In this document: positions 33,575 through 42,167 of the stretch, piece by piece
Layout: each line of letters opens with the position of its first letter
Position numbering within the stretch: position 1 is the first letter of the stretch
NCBI GenBank assembly: GCA_019117495.1
Contig: DWZP01000026.1
Location: 8,913-72,912, forward strand
Length of the DNA: 64,000 bases
From: Fusicatenibacter_A intestinipullorum
GTDB taxonomy: Bacteria > Bacillota > Negativicutes > Acidaminococcales > Acidaminococcaceae
Reading direction: 5' to 3'
Position numbers and translations under genes: made by a program
The notes under the pieces: generated by a model
Told to the model about the DNA's origin: nothing
Seen by the model: only the letters and a program-made list of their open reading frames with translations
The model's database searches: none

Positions 33575-34885
33575 ATGCAGGAGCTTGTAGCTCATCAGGA
33601 AACTATCAACCGCCAGCTGGCGCGTTACGGCGTTAAGTTTGGCATTTATAAAAACGGCGAATTTAAAGAACGCCTTTTTCCGTTCGACCCGTTGCCGCGC
33701 GTTATTCCGGCGGCGGAGTTTGCCGTGCTTGATAAAGGGCTTTGCCAGCGCGTAATGGCGCTCAACATGTTTTTAAAAGATATTTACGGCGATAAAAAAA
33801 TTATCCGCGACGGCGTAGTGCCGGAGGATTTTGCTTTTGCAGGCTCCGGCTACCTGCCGGCTTGTGAGGGGTTTACGCCGCCGAAAGGAATTTACAGCCA
33901 TATTTCCGGCATCGACCTGGTGGAAGGCAGGGACGGCAGCTGGTTTGTGCTGGAGGATAACCTGCGCATACCGTCAGGCGCTTCGTATCCTTTAATTGCA
34001 CGCAGGCTGTGCCGCAGGTGCAGCCCGGAATCGTTCCGCCAGCATAATATTGTGGATAACCGCAATTACGGCGCGCTTTTGCGCGGGGTGATGGACAACG
34101 TAAACACTGGCGGCATTAATGTTATTTTTACGCCGGGGCGCTACAACGCAGCTTATTTTGAACACAGTTATCTGGCGGAACTGAGCGGTGCGGTGCTTGC
34201 CGAAAGCGGCGACCTGTTTGTTGAAGACAACAAGGTTTATTACCGCAGCGAAAAAGGCGCAGAGCGCGTCGGCGCGATTTACCGCCGCATCAGTGATGAA
34301 TATCTTGACCCGACCACTTTTTTGCCCGAAAGCCTTATCGGCATACCCGGCGTAATGGGCGCTTACAGGGCAGGCAATGTGGCGATTATCAATGCTCCCG
34401 GCAACGGTGCGGCAGATGACAAGGGCATTTACTACTTTGTGCCGAAGATGGTGCGTTATTACCTTGGCGAAGAACCTGTGCTGCACAATGCGCCGACCTA
34501 CCTGCCGTTTTATAAGGAAGATTTGGACTACACGCTGGCAAACCTTAACAAGCTTGTTGTTAAGGATGTTGCCGAAGCGGGCGGTTACGGCGTGGTGTTT
34601 GGGCGTGAGCTGACGCAGGAAAAATTAGCGGAGCTTGCGGGCATGATTAAACGCGAACCGCGCCGCTTTATAGCGCAGGAGGTTATAGATTTTAAGGACC
34701 TGCCGGTGATGGAAAACGGCGTGCAGGCAGAGCGCAAGGCTGACCTGCGCGCGTTTGTGCTGACGGGTGCGGAAACGAAGGTATGGCCCAGCGGGCTGAC
34801 ACGTTTCAGCCGTGAGCCGGACAGCTTTGTTGTTAACAGTTCGCAGGGAGGAGGCTTTAAGGATACATGGGTACTATCGGATTAA
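33575..34885 (+). CDS. Circularly permuted ATP-grasp amidoligase (DUF404/DUF407)
   Basis: The 436-residue protein matches the circularly permuted ATP-grasp type 2 family. Recognisable pieces are VMALNMFLKDIYGDKKIIRDGVVPEDF near the N-terminus, GIDLVEGRDGSWFVLEDNLRIPSG (the nucleotide/metal Glu-Asp-Asn region), and VVKDVAEAGGYGVVFGREL (ATP-binding Lys and Gly-rich loop). Such enzymes join a carboxylate to an amine with ATP, as in peptide synthesis; the product here is unknown. ATG 33575 follows TGGGGGG. It overlaps the alpha-E gene by 19 bases. With that and the transglutaminase gene it forms a trio found together in many bacteria. Confidence 0.88.
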   Translation: MQELVAHQETINRQLARYGVKFGIYKNGEFKERLFPFDPLPRVIPAAEFAVLDKGLCQRVMALNMFLKDIYGDKKIIRDGVVPEDFAFAGSGYLPACEGFTPPKGIYSHISGIDLVEGRDGSWFVLEDNLRIPSGASYPLIARRLCRRCSPESFRQHNIVDNRNYGALLRGVMDNVNTGGINVIFTPGRYNAAYFEHSYLAELSGAVLAESGDLFVEDNKVYYRSEKGAERVGAIYRRISDEYLDPTTFLPESLIGIPGVMGAYRAGNVAIINAPGNGAADDKGIYYFVPKMVRYYLGEEPVLHNAPTYLPFYKEDLDYTLANLNKLVVKDVAEAGGYGVVFGRELTQEKLAELAGMIKREPRRFIAQEVIDFKDLPVMENGVQAERKADLRAFVLTGAETKVWPSGLTRFSREPDSFVVNSSQGGGFKDTWVLSD

Positions 34886-35547
34886 GCAGGACGAACCGCC
34901 TGTTCTGGCTGGGGCGTTATCTGGAAAGGGTTTACACAACTTTAAAAGCGACGCGCGGTATGTTTGATGCGGAAACTGACGGCGCGGAAGCCGATTACAA
35001 GGATTACTGCCGCCGCATGGGCATTGCCTGCCATTATGAAAATACGGCCGCTTTTATCCGCAGCTACTATTTTGATGCGGAAAACGCAGATTCTGTTGCC
35101 GCGTCACTGGCACATGCTTATGATAATGCCATTGTACTGCGCGAAACGCTTTCCAGCGATACGCTGGCTTATGTGCAGATGGCTGTAACGGCAATGGAGC
35201 TTGCCTCCAAAAGCAGCGGGCCTGCCGTAGAGCTGCAATGGGTTTTGGACGATATTATGGCGTTCCGCGGTTCGTGCGAGGAAAATATCGAAGAAGAAAT
35301 TAACCGCAATATTATAAAATCGGGCGCAAGCCTTGAACGTGTGGATATTTTTCTGCGGCTCGGCTATCCGCAGGAGCAGTGCCTGAAAGAAGTGCGGCAT
35401 CTTGCCAGCCGTTTAAAAAAGGCGCAGCTTGCCGTAAACGAAAACAATATGCAGTTTTTGCTTAACTCCCTGGCAGGCAGCCCGGAAAACCTGCCGCCTG
35501 CGCCGGTGCTTACAGCGGCGGCAGAAGGGCTGCTTGTAAATATCTGA
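34867..35547 (+). CDS. Alpha-E domain protein (DUF403)
   Basis: The 226-residue, all-helical protein begins GLSRTNRLFWLGRYLERVYTT, the usual start of the alpha-E family. It has the conserved DNAIVLRETLSSDTLAYVQMA region. Alpha-E proteins occur almost always beside permuted ATP-grasp and transglutaminase genes and are thought to help the ligase; biochemistry is lacking. Its start lies within the end of the ATP-grasp gene, with GGAGGAGG upstream, so the two are translationally coupled. Confidence 0.88.
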   Translation: MGTIGLSRTNRLFWLGRYLERVYTTLKATRGMFDAETDGAEADYKDYCRRMGIACHYENTAAFIRSYYFDAENADSVAASLAHAYDNAIVLRETLSSDTLAYVQMAVTAMELASKSSGPAVELQWVLDDIMAFRGSCEENIEEEINRNIIKSGASLERVDIFLRLGYPQEQCLKEVRHLASRLKKAQLAVNENNMQFLLNSLAGSPENLPPAPVLTAAAEGLLVNI

Positions 35548-35563
35548 CTGATGGGTGATGCTG

Positions 35564-36331
35564 ATGAAACGCCTGCGTTTTGCTTTTATAACCACTGTGC
35601 AGTATTCGCAGCCTGTGCATGGGCAGCAGCTGGCACTGCGCTGCGTGCCGTTAAACGATGCCGGGCAGCATTTGGAAACTTATACTGTTAAAATAATGCC
35701 CGGCAGGCTGCCTGCGCCGCAAAAGGACGGTTTTGGCAATACCGTGTTTTGGTGCAGTATAGGCAGTGAGCATAATGTTCTGCGTTATGGCAGCAGGGGC
35801 ATTGCCCGCGTGGAAGAACCGGGGCAGCCCGCACCGCCGCCTAATCCGTGCCTGCGTTTTGCCGGGATGCGTACAAAACCCGGAAGAATATTGATGCAAG
35901 TTTCTTCCGCCATGGCGCGCGGTAAAACGCTTGCCGCGCTGGATGCGCTTTGCCACGCCGTACACAGCCTTTTGCGCTATCAGCCCGGGGCAACCGGCAT
36001 TTATACTACGGCCGAGGAAGCCCTGGCGGGCGGGCGCGGCGTGTGTCAGGATTACGCGCACGTTTTTATAGCGCTGGCGCGGCTTGCGGGCTGGCATGCA
36101 CGCTACTGCATGGGGCTTACCGTTGGCGAGGGGGCAACCCATGCCTGGGCAGAAATTTATTACGAAGGCGCATGGCATGGCTTCGACCCGACGCGCGACT
36201 GCCGTACGGACGCAAGCTACCTGCGTTTTGCCACAGGGCGCGATGCTGCGGACTGCCCGGTGGAGCAGGGAACCTTTTACGGCCTTGCGGACCAGATGCA
36301 GACCGTATTTATGCGCGTAAAAGAAATTTAA
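35564..36331 (+). CDS. Transglutaminase-like cysteine peptidase family protein
   Basis: The 255-residue protein has an N-terminal beta domain (bacterial transglutaminase N-terminal type, about 1-100) and a transglutaminase core. The catalytic Cys is in GGRGVCQDYAHVFIALARLAGWHARY, the His in THAWAEIYYEGAWHGFDPTRDC, and an Asp in the latter stretch, completing the Cys-His-Asp triad. It could cleave or transfer isopeptide-type bonds made by the ATP-grasp ligase. Three near starts (GTG 35555, ATG 35558, ATG 35564) are possible; I prefer 35564 on Shine-Dalgarno spacing. Third gene of the operon. Confidence 0.9.
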   Translation: MKRLRFAFITTVQYSQPVHGQQLALRCVPLNDAGQHLETYTVKIMPGRLPAPQKDGFGNTVFWCSIGSEHNVLRYGSRGIARVEEPGQPAPPPNPCLRFAGMRTKPGRILMQVSSAMARGKTLAALDALCHAVHSLLRYQPGATGIYTTAEEALAGGRGVCQDYAHVFIALARLAGWHARYCMGLTVGEGATHAWAEIYYEGAWHGFDPTRDCRTDASYLRFATGRDAADCPVEQGTFYGLADQMQTVFMRVKEI

Positions 36332-36381
36332 GGCAGCATACCGCTGCTTTTTAACATAGATACCGAAAGAGGTGCAGCAAA

Positions 36382-37320
36382 ATGGACATAACAGTTGCCG
36401 GCCTTGGCCTTGCCGTGCACGAGCGCCTGGAACTGCATAAAAACAGAATAACGCCTCTGCCGGAGAAGGACGGGGGCAAACGTATTTCAGTTGTTACAGG
36501 CATACACGGCGACGAGCTGGAGGGGCAGTATGCGGCGTGGCTTTTAAACCGCCGCCTTATGGAACACCCAGAATATTTGCACGCTACCGTCGATATTTAT
36601 CCCGCCGTCAATCCGCTGGGCATTAATACAATTCAGCGCAGCATACCCTTGTTTGACGTTGATTTAAACAGAATCTTTCCGGGAGAAAACGGCGGCCCGG
36701 CGGCAGAATATTTTGCAAGTGAAATAATTAATGACGTTAAGGGGTCGGATATTGCTGTTGATATTCACGCCTCTAATATTTTTCTGCGCGAAATGCCGCA
36801 GGTGCGTATTTCCGAAGAAACGGCAGACGCACTGGTGCCGCTGGCAAGGCTTTTAAACGTAGATTTTGTATGGATATACCCGGCTGCCACCGTGCTGCAA
36901 AGCACTTTTGCGTGCAGCATGAACTCTATTGGCACGCGCTGCCTGGTTGTGGAAATGGGCGTGGGCATGCGCCTTACGCCTGCTTATGGTGAGCAGCTTA
37001 CCGAAGGAATTTTGAATTTGATGCGCAGCGAGGGTATGTGGGACGGAAAAACGCATTGTACTCATACGCCGCTTATCAGCCGTGATGAAGTGGCCTTTGT
37101 AAACGCCGGCGCCGCCGGTATTTTTATGGCGCAGGCACAGCACGGCAGTTCTGTAAAAAAAGGGCAGCTGCTTGGCATTATTGCCGACCCGCTGACGGGG
37201 AAGATTAACGAGCGCGTTACTGCGCCAGCAGACGGGCTGCTGTTTACCCTGCGCGAATATCCGGTTGTTTATCCCGGCAGCCTGCTGGCGCGCATCGTAA
37301 CGGGAGGCAGCAGAGAATGA
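36382..37320 (+). CDS. M14-family aspartoacylase-like protein (copy 2)
   Basis: The 312-residue protein has intact zinc-site residues: His and Glu in VTGIHGDELEG, His in AVDIHASN, substrate Asn-Arg in DVDLNRIFPGENGGPA and a catalytic Glu in LVVEMGVG. A C-terminal beta barrel-like lobe follows (KKGQLLGIIADPLTGKI). It resembles succinylglutamate desuccinylase/aspartoacylase proteins and should remove an acyl or amino-acyl group. AAAGAGGTGCAG precedes ATG. It lies 50 bases after the transglutaminase gene and overlaps copy 3 by four bases, so it belongs to the same operon. Confidence 0.88.
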   Translation: MDITVAGLGLAVHERLELHKNRITPLPEKDGGKRISVVTGIHGDELEGQYAAWLLNRRLMEHPEYLHATVDIYPAVNPLGINTIQRSIPLFDVDLNRIFPGENGGPAAEYFASEIINDVKGSDIAVDIHASNIFLREMPQVRISEETADALVPLARLLNVDFVWIYPAATVLQSTFACSMNSIGTRCLVVEMGVGMRLTPAYGEQLTEGILNLMRSEGMWDGKTHCTHTPLISRDEVAFVNAGAAGIFMAQAQHGSSVKKGQLLGIIADPLTGKINERVTAPADGLLFTLREYPVVYPGSLLARIVTGGSRE

Positions 37321-38252
37321 AACGCGAGATTTTATATACAATGAAAATGCCTTACCGGCAGGACTTTCTGCTGGAAGGCTTCCGCTTCGGCGAAGGAGAA
37401 AAATCCTGCGCCGTTGTGGGCGGCATACGCGGCGACGAGGTACAGCAAATGTACACCTGCGCGCGGCTTGTAAAAGCGCTGGCGGAAATAGAGCAGCGCG
37501 GCAATTTGCTGCCGGGGCACGAAATACTCGTCATTCCCTGCGCCAACCGCTTTTCCATGAACGTCGGCAAACGCTTCTGGCCGATGGATGGCAGCGATAT
37601 CAACAGAATGTTTCCCGGTTACGATTTGGGTGAAACCACGCAGCGCATAGCGGCGGGGCTTTTTGAGGCTGTTAAGGATTACCGCTGCGGCATCCATATG
37701 GCAAGCTTTTACCTGCCCGGCAAATTTGTGCCGCACGCCCGCATTGTTAATACCGGTTACCAAAGCCCGGCGCTGGGCAGCATGTTCGGGCTGCCTTATA
37801 TTGTAACGCGCGAGCCGAAGCCTATAGACACAACAACGCTGAACTATAACTGGCAGATATGGGACAGCGCTGCTTTTAACATTTACACGCAGGAAACCTC
37901 GCGCCTTGATGATGACAGCGCTGCAAACGCGGTGGATGCCGTACTGCGTTATTTAAGCCGCGTCGGTGCGGTAAAATACACCTGTTACAGCGGCTATCTT
38001 TCCACCGTCATCAACGAAAGCGAGCTTATTAACGTACTTACACCGGCAGGCGGCATTTTTAAAGCGTTAAAAGCTCCGGGCGAAGAAGTACGCAGGGGCG
38101 AAGTGATAGGACAGATTATTGACCCCTTTACGGCGGAAATAACACACGAAATAACCGCTGCCGCCAAGAGCATGGTATTTTTTGCCATGGAAAAACCGCT
38201 GGTGCTGGAGCACGAAATTGCTTTTAAATTAGTGTGCCGCAAAAACGGCTGA
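37317..38252 (+). CDS. M14-family aspartoacylase-like protein, zinc His replaced (copy 3)
   Basis: The 311-residue protein is a sister of copy 2 in length and layout. The first zinc ligand is changed: the usual GxHGDE reads GGIRGDE, with Arg38 in place of His. The other elements remain: Glu41, Asn-Arg in DINRMFPGYD, His in GIHMASFY, a Glu in YTQETSRLD, and the C-terminal beta lobe RRGEVIGQIIDPFTAEI. It may bind metal differently or act as a regulatory partner of copy 2, with which it is translationally coupled (ATGA). Terminator follows. Confidence 0.85.
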   Translation: MKREILYTMKMPYRQDFLLEGFRFGEGEKSCAVVGGIRGDEVQQMYTCARLVKALAEIEQRGNLLPGHEILVIPCANRFSMNVGKRFWPMDGSDINRMFPGYDLGETTQRIAAGLFEAVKDYRCGIHMASFYLPGKFVPHARIVNTGYQSPALGSMFGLPYIVTREPKPIDTTTLNYNWQIWDSAAFNIYTQETSRLDDDSAANAVDAVLRYLSRVGAVKYTCYSGYLSTVINESELINVLTPAGGIFKALKAPGEEVRRGEVIGQIIDPFTAEITHEITAAAKSMVFFAMEKPLVLEHEIAFKLVCRKNG

Positions 38253-38298
38253 AAACGGTAATTAAAAGCTATTAACTATAAATGAACAGCAAATAAAA

Positions 38299-38347
38299 AA
38301 GCATCCTTTAAGGTGCGCCGGCAGCGGCACTGCCTTAAAGGATGCTT
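38299..38347. terminator. Bidirectional terminator
   Basis: AAGCATCCTTTAAGG and CCTTAAAGGATGCTT form a 15-pair perfect stem with a 19-base GC-rich loop. It lies between the convergent ATP-grasp operon and DUF2130 gene. Confidence 0.88.
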
Positions 38348-38361
38348 GATTTTATATAGTT

Positions 38362-39675
38362 TTAGTCTTTTTCCAAGTCCGCAAATTTGGCGGCCATGGT
38401 GGGGTTGTTGCGCGTTAAGCGCTTAATGGAAAGGTCCTCCGCTTTATTGTTGGCAAGGCGCAGGTTGTTTTCGGAAGATAAAAGCGCGTCCTTGGTTTTT
38501 TGCAGATGGTCAATCGTTTTGTCGATTTCTTCAATGGCTTTTTTAAATTTTTCGCTGGCAAGGCGGTAATTGCGCGAAAACTTATCTTTAAATTCATTTA
38601 AATCGTTTTCAAAATTGGAAATATCAATGTTCTGCGTTTTAATAACGCTTAATTCCTTGCGGTATTGCAGCGAATTCTGTGCCGCGTTGCGCAGCAGCGT
38701 GATAATGGGAATAAAAAACTGCGGGCGGATAACGTACATTTTGGGGTAGCGGTAAGAAACATCGACGATGCCGGTGTTGTACAGCTCGCTTTCCGATTCC
38801 AGCATGGAAACAAGCACGGCATACTCGCAGTTTTTTTCGCGGCGGTCTTTATCAAGTTCCTTAAAAAAGTCCTCATTTTTCTTTTTGGTGGAAGTGGCGT
38901 CCATTTCGTTTTTCATTTCAAACATGATGGAAATAAACTCCGTTCCATCCTCGTCCGCTTCGCGGTAAATATAGTCGCCCTTGCTGCCGGTGCGCGCGTC
39001 GTTGTCTTTTTCAAAATACGCGTTGGCAAAACCGGTCATTCTTAACTTGTTGAACTCTGTTTCGCAGTGCTGCTCCAGGCTTTCTCCCACCATTTTTGTA
39101 GACTGGCGCAGTTTAAAATCTTTATAGCGCTCAATTTCTTCGTCTTTAAATTTAAGTTTTTCTTCATATTGGGTAATTAAAGTCTGTTCGCGCAGTTCGC
39201 TTTCTTTTTTGCCGTTTTCAATGGCGGAGGTAAGCTGCAAAATGCTTTGCTCCTTGTCGTTAAGCTCCTGCTGCTTTTCGTTAACTACTTTTGCAACGGC
39301 AAGTTCAATTTCCTGTTTGCCTGCGTTTAAACGCGCCGTAAGCCCGGCAATCAGCTGGTCTTTCTGCGCAAGCTCCAGTTCTTTTTTGTTAAGCGCTTCC
39401 TGCAAAGATGCGGCCTGCGACATTTTCTGCATATTCAGCTGGCTTTTTAAATCGTTAATTTCCATTGCTTTTTTGGCAAGCGCAACATCATACGCCTTGG
39501 CGGTTGCTGTTTTGGCAAGCTCTACCGAAGCGTTTTTTTCTTTTTCAAACTGTTCCAGGCGCTCGTGAATTTCCCTGTGGAACTCCTCGTCCCTTACCTG
39601 TTTTACAATGGCGGCGTAGCCGGTTTCGTCAACCTGAAACACCTCGCCGCATTTGGGGCATTTTATTTCTTGCAT
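38362..39675 (-). CDS. DUF2130 protein (zinc ribbon, coiled coil, nuclease-like domain)
   Basis: The 437-residue protein begins with a short zinc-ribbon-like CPKCGEVF (one CxxC pair). A long coiled coil rich in Lys, Glu and Gln follows (about 25-190), then the DUF2130 domain (about 195-360, with KMVGESLEQHCETEFNKLR, SKGDYIYRE and ISIMFEMKNEMD), then a second coiled coil. The GD...E...K arrangement in the middle resembles PD-(D/E)xK nucleases, but activity is not proven. Patatin-like and DUF2130 genes are adjacent and co-directional with 13 bases between, so likely an operon. AAGGAG precedes ATG. Confidence 0.88.
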   Translation of the reverse strand: MQEIKCPKCGEVFQVDETGYAAIVKQVRDEEFHREIHERLEQFEKEKNASVELAKTATAKAYDVALAKKAMEINDLKSQLNMQKMSQAASLQEALNKKELELAQKDQLIAGLTARLNAGKQEIELAVAKVVNEKQQELNDKEQSILQLTSAIENGKKESELREQTLITQYEEKLKFKDEEIERYKDFKLRQSTKMVGESLEQHCETEFNKLRMTGFANAYFEKDNDARTGSKGDYIYREADEDGTEFISIMFEMKNEMDATSTKKKNEDFFKELDKDRREKNCEYAVLVSMLESESELYNTGIVDVSYRYPKMYVIRPQFFIPIITLLRNAAQNSLQYRKELSVIKTQNIDISNFENDLNEFKDKFSRNYRLASEKFKKAIEEIDKTIDHLQKTKDALLSSENNLRLANNKAEDLSIKRLTRNNPTMAAKFADLEKD

Positions 39676-39688
39676 CTATTGCTTCTCC

Positions 39689-40543
39689 TTATTTGTAATT
39701 TAATTTTATAATTTTATTTGCCGCTTGCAGGCCGCAGTCATAGCCGTGGTCGTACAGCGCTAAAAGCTTTTCCTTGTCAAGGTCAAGCCGGTCAATCGTC
39801 AGCGGCTGCTGCGGGCGTATAATAACGGCCTTGCCTTCCTGTTCAAGTTTTTCAACGGCTTCTATTTGTTTGTTGTAATTTTGCGGGCGTTTTGCCAAAA
39901 TCTGCTGCAAAAGCGGGTAATGCTTGTACCACAGTTTAACCAGCGCTGCCGGAACGGTGCTGCTTTTGCGGTAGCCCTTATTGCGCGTCAGCACAATTAC
40001 AAACTTATCGTAGCCTGCCCTTTGCCCGCGGTCAAACGGAATGGGGTCTGTCAGCGCGCCGTCCAAAAGGCGGCGTTTATCGAAATGCACAATGGGCGCC
40101 AGAAACGGCAGCGATGCCGAAGCGCGCACCGGCGTAAAATTTCTGCCCATATCCATCTGCGTGTACCATACCGATTCGCCCGTTCCGCAGTCCGTTGTGC
40201 CAACTTCCAGCCTGCCGGGATATTTATAAAACGCATCATAATCAAATGGAATTAAATGGCGGGGAATATCGTTTAAAATAAAATCGAAACCGAACAGCGA
40301 GCGTGTGCGCAGCCAGTTTTTTACGCTGCAGTAACGGTCGTCGCCTACATAATCTTCAATAATCCGCCTGGTGCGGCCCTTTTGCCCCGACATATACGAA
40401 AGTATATTACAGGCTCCCGCCGATACCCCGGCGATATGCGGGAAAACCAGTTCTTTTTCCAGAAAAGCGTCAAAAACACCGGCCGAAAACATGCCGCGCA
40501 TGCCTCCGCCTTCCAGTATCAGGCTGAGATTGGACAGTAGCAT
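39689..40543 (-). CDS. Patatin-like phospholipase
   Basis: The 284-residue protein has the patatin motifs: the oxyanion loop GGGMRGMFSAG (about 12-22), nucleophile elbow GVSAG (Ser near 42) and the Asp of the dyad in DGALTDPIPFD. These enzymes hydrolyse acyl chains of phospholipids or related esters. The layout resembles the bacterial YjjU-type proteins, and there is no signal peptide. ATG is preceded by GGAGGTGCC. It is upstream of and probably co-transcribed with the DUF2130 gene, and divergent from the PNPOx-like gene. Confidence 0.9.
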   Translation of the reverse strand: MLLSNLSLILEGGGMRGMFSAGVFDAFLEKELVFPHIAGVSAGACNILSYMSGQKGRTRRIIEDYVGDDRYCSVKNWLRTRSLFGFDFILNDIPRHLIPFDYDAFYKYPGRLEVGTTDCGTGESVWYTQMDMGRNFTPVRASASLPFLAPIVHFDKRRLLDGALTDPIPFDRGQRAGYDKFVIVLTRNKGYRKSSTVPAALVKLWYKHYPLLQQILAKRPQNYNKQIEAVEKLEQEGKAVIIRPQQPLTIDRLDLDKEKLLALYDHGYDCGLQAANKIIKLNYK

Positions 40544-40690
40544 AAGGCACCTCCGTTAAACTTGCTGCTGATTTTTATTATAACATTTTACTGGCGAAGG
40601 GCATATAAGTTTGTTTATTTTTTGTGCGGGCAGAGTTATAATAAAAACGTAAGCCAAAACAAACCGGCTTACGGAAGGAGTATAAAAACA

Positions 40691-41083
40691 ATGTCTGCTG
40701 TACTTGATTATTTAAAAGAAAGCGGCGTATTTTATCTTTCGACAATGGACGGCAATCAGCCGCGTGTACGTCCGTTCGGCGCTGTATGCGAATTTGAAGG
40801 CAAATTGTATTTTATTACCGCAAAAACCAAAAACGTTTACAAACAGCTTTTGGAAAATCCGCGCGTGGAAATTTCTGCCATGAAAGGGCAGGACAGCTGG
40901 ATTCGCCTTGACGGTGAGGTAAAAATGGACGATCGCCGCGAAGCGCGCGCTGCCATGCTGGAAGCCGTGCCGGTTTTGAAAAATATGTATAATGCCGATG
41001 ACGGCGTTATGACGGTTTTTTATCTTGATAACATTAAAGCAACGGAATATTCCTTTACCAGCGAACCCAAAGAATTGGCATAA
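40691..41083 (+). CDS. Pyridoxamine 5'-phosphate oxidase-like flavin/heme-binding protein
   Basis: The 130-residue protein has the split-barrel fold of the PNPOx-like family: YLKESGVFYLSTMDGNQPRVRPFGAV followed by KLYFITAKTKNVYKQLLENPRVEI. Members bind FMN, F420 or heme; substrates are usually unknown in clostridia-type bacteria. ATG 40691 follows AAGGAGT; longer upstream readings lack a site. It is a single gene with a terminator after it. Confidence 0.87.
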   Translation: MSAVLDYLKESGVFYLSTMDGNQPRVRPFGAVCEFEGKLYFITAKTKNVYKQLLENPRVEISAMKGQDSWIRLDGEVKMDDRREARAAMLEAVPVLKNMYNADDGVMTVFYLDNIKATEYSFTSEPKELA

Positions 41084-41099
41084 CCGGGAATTTTTAAGG

Positions 41100-41129
41100 G
41101 GCGGCCTTTTTACAGGGCCGTCTTTTTTT
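41100..41129 (+). terminator. Terminator of the PNPOx-like gene
   Basis: GGCGGCC pairs with GGCCGTC (one G-T pair) around a short loop, followed by TTTTTTT. Confidence 0.85.
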
Positions 41130-41193
41130 GACGTTTTTTTACAGGAAACAGCAGACAGATTTTGTTATAATATTTTGTTAAGGAGGGAGTGCC

Positions 41194-42064
41194 GTGGACA
41201 AAACAAGAGGCCATGCAGCGGCAATTATAACCATTTTTGTGTGGGGCGTTACGTTTATTTCAACAAAAATACTGCTGACTGGTTTTTTACCGGTAGAAAT
41301 TCTGTTCTGCCGCTTCGTTATCGGCTATCTGGCTCTGTTTGCCATTTGCCCGCGGCTGCTGCCTTATGGCGGCCTGCGGCAGGAGGCTTATTTTATTGCA
41401 GCTGGGCTTACCGGCATTTGCCTTTATTATTTGCTGGAAAACATAGCCCTTACTTATACGCTGGCTTCTAATGTCGGTGTGCTGCTCTGTACGGCTCCGT
41501 TTTTTACGGCGCTGGCAGGTTTTGCGGCTTCGCGCGGTAAGGAACGCCCGCACCGGCGTTTTATTTTTGGTTTTGTTCTTGCAATGGCAGGCATTTACCT
41601 CATAAGCACTGCCGAAAGCGGTATGCAGTTTAACCTTACCGGCGATATTTTAGCGTTAAGCGCTGCCGCCGTGTGGGCGCTTTACGCCGTGCTGACGCGC
41701 AAAATAACAACCTTCGGCTACAACACCATTTTAATTACGCGGCATATCTTTTTTTTACGGGCTGCTGTTTATGCTGCCTGCTTTATATATTTTCGGCTTT
41801 ACGCCGGATTTAACACGCTTTTACAACCCGGCATATTTGTTTAATATTTTGTTTTTGGGGCTAGGCGCATCTGCCATGTGCTTTGTAACGTGGAACTATG
41901 CCGTTAAAGTGCTGGGCGCCGTTAAAACGAGCGCTTATATTTATGCTGTGCCGGTGCTGACGGTTGCTTCGGCGGTAATTGTTTTAAACGAGCCCGTAAC
42001 GGTAAAAAGGCTGGCGGGCGGCGTGCTGATTATACTGGGGCTTTTGCTCTCGCAAAAAGCGTAA
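41194..42064 (+). pseudogene. EamA/DMT-superfamily transporter, frameshifted at a T8 run
   Basis: The product would be a ten-helix EamA carrier of about 289 residues. It starts at GTG 41194 behind AAGGAGGG. The frame is normal through about residue 187 (RKITTFGYNTILITRHIFF). At 41749-41756 there are eight T where seven would keep the frame. Dropping one T continues as FFYGLLFMLPALYIFGFTP and joins the second half that ends QKA at 42064. As written, translation runs into an unrelated 30-residue tail. The gene is otherwise intact, so this is a fresh lesion, a slippage-controlled switch, or a sequencing error. The substrate is unknown. Confidence 0.85.
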
Positions 42065-42107
42065 AACAAAAATTTTTATAATGCGGTATTGCTTACAACG
42101 CATAAAA

Positions 42108-42157
42108 AAACCTGCCTTCGGTACGGAAATAATCCGTCCGGAGGCAGGTTTTGTTTT
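42108..42157. terminator. Bidirectional terminator
   Basis: AAACCTGCCT and AGGCAGGTTT form the outer stem, with ACGGA/TCCGT pairing inside. There is TTTTGTTTTT on the plus side and an A-run on the other. It serves the EamA pseudogene and the convergent mnmA operon. Confidence 0.85.
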
Positions 42158-42167
42158 TGTAAGTCTT

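Noticed and set aside
33575..38252. Anbu proteasome-like protease in the ATP-grasp cluster
   Set aside because: No protein with an N-terminal nucleophile protease pattern is found between 31 and 39 kb.
41749..41756. Programmed ribosomal frameshift in the EamA gene
   Set aside because: No stem-loop stimulator or Shine-Dalgarno-like sequence near the T8 run was evident; transcriptional slippage or mutation is more likely.
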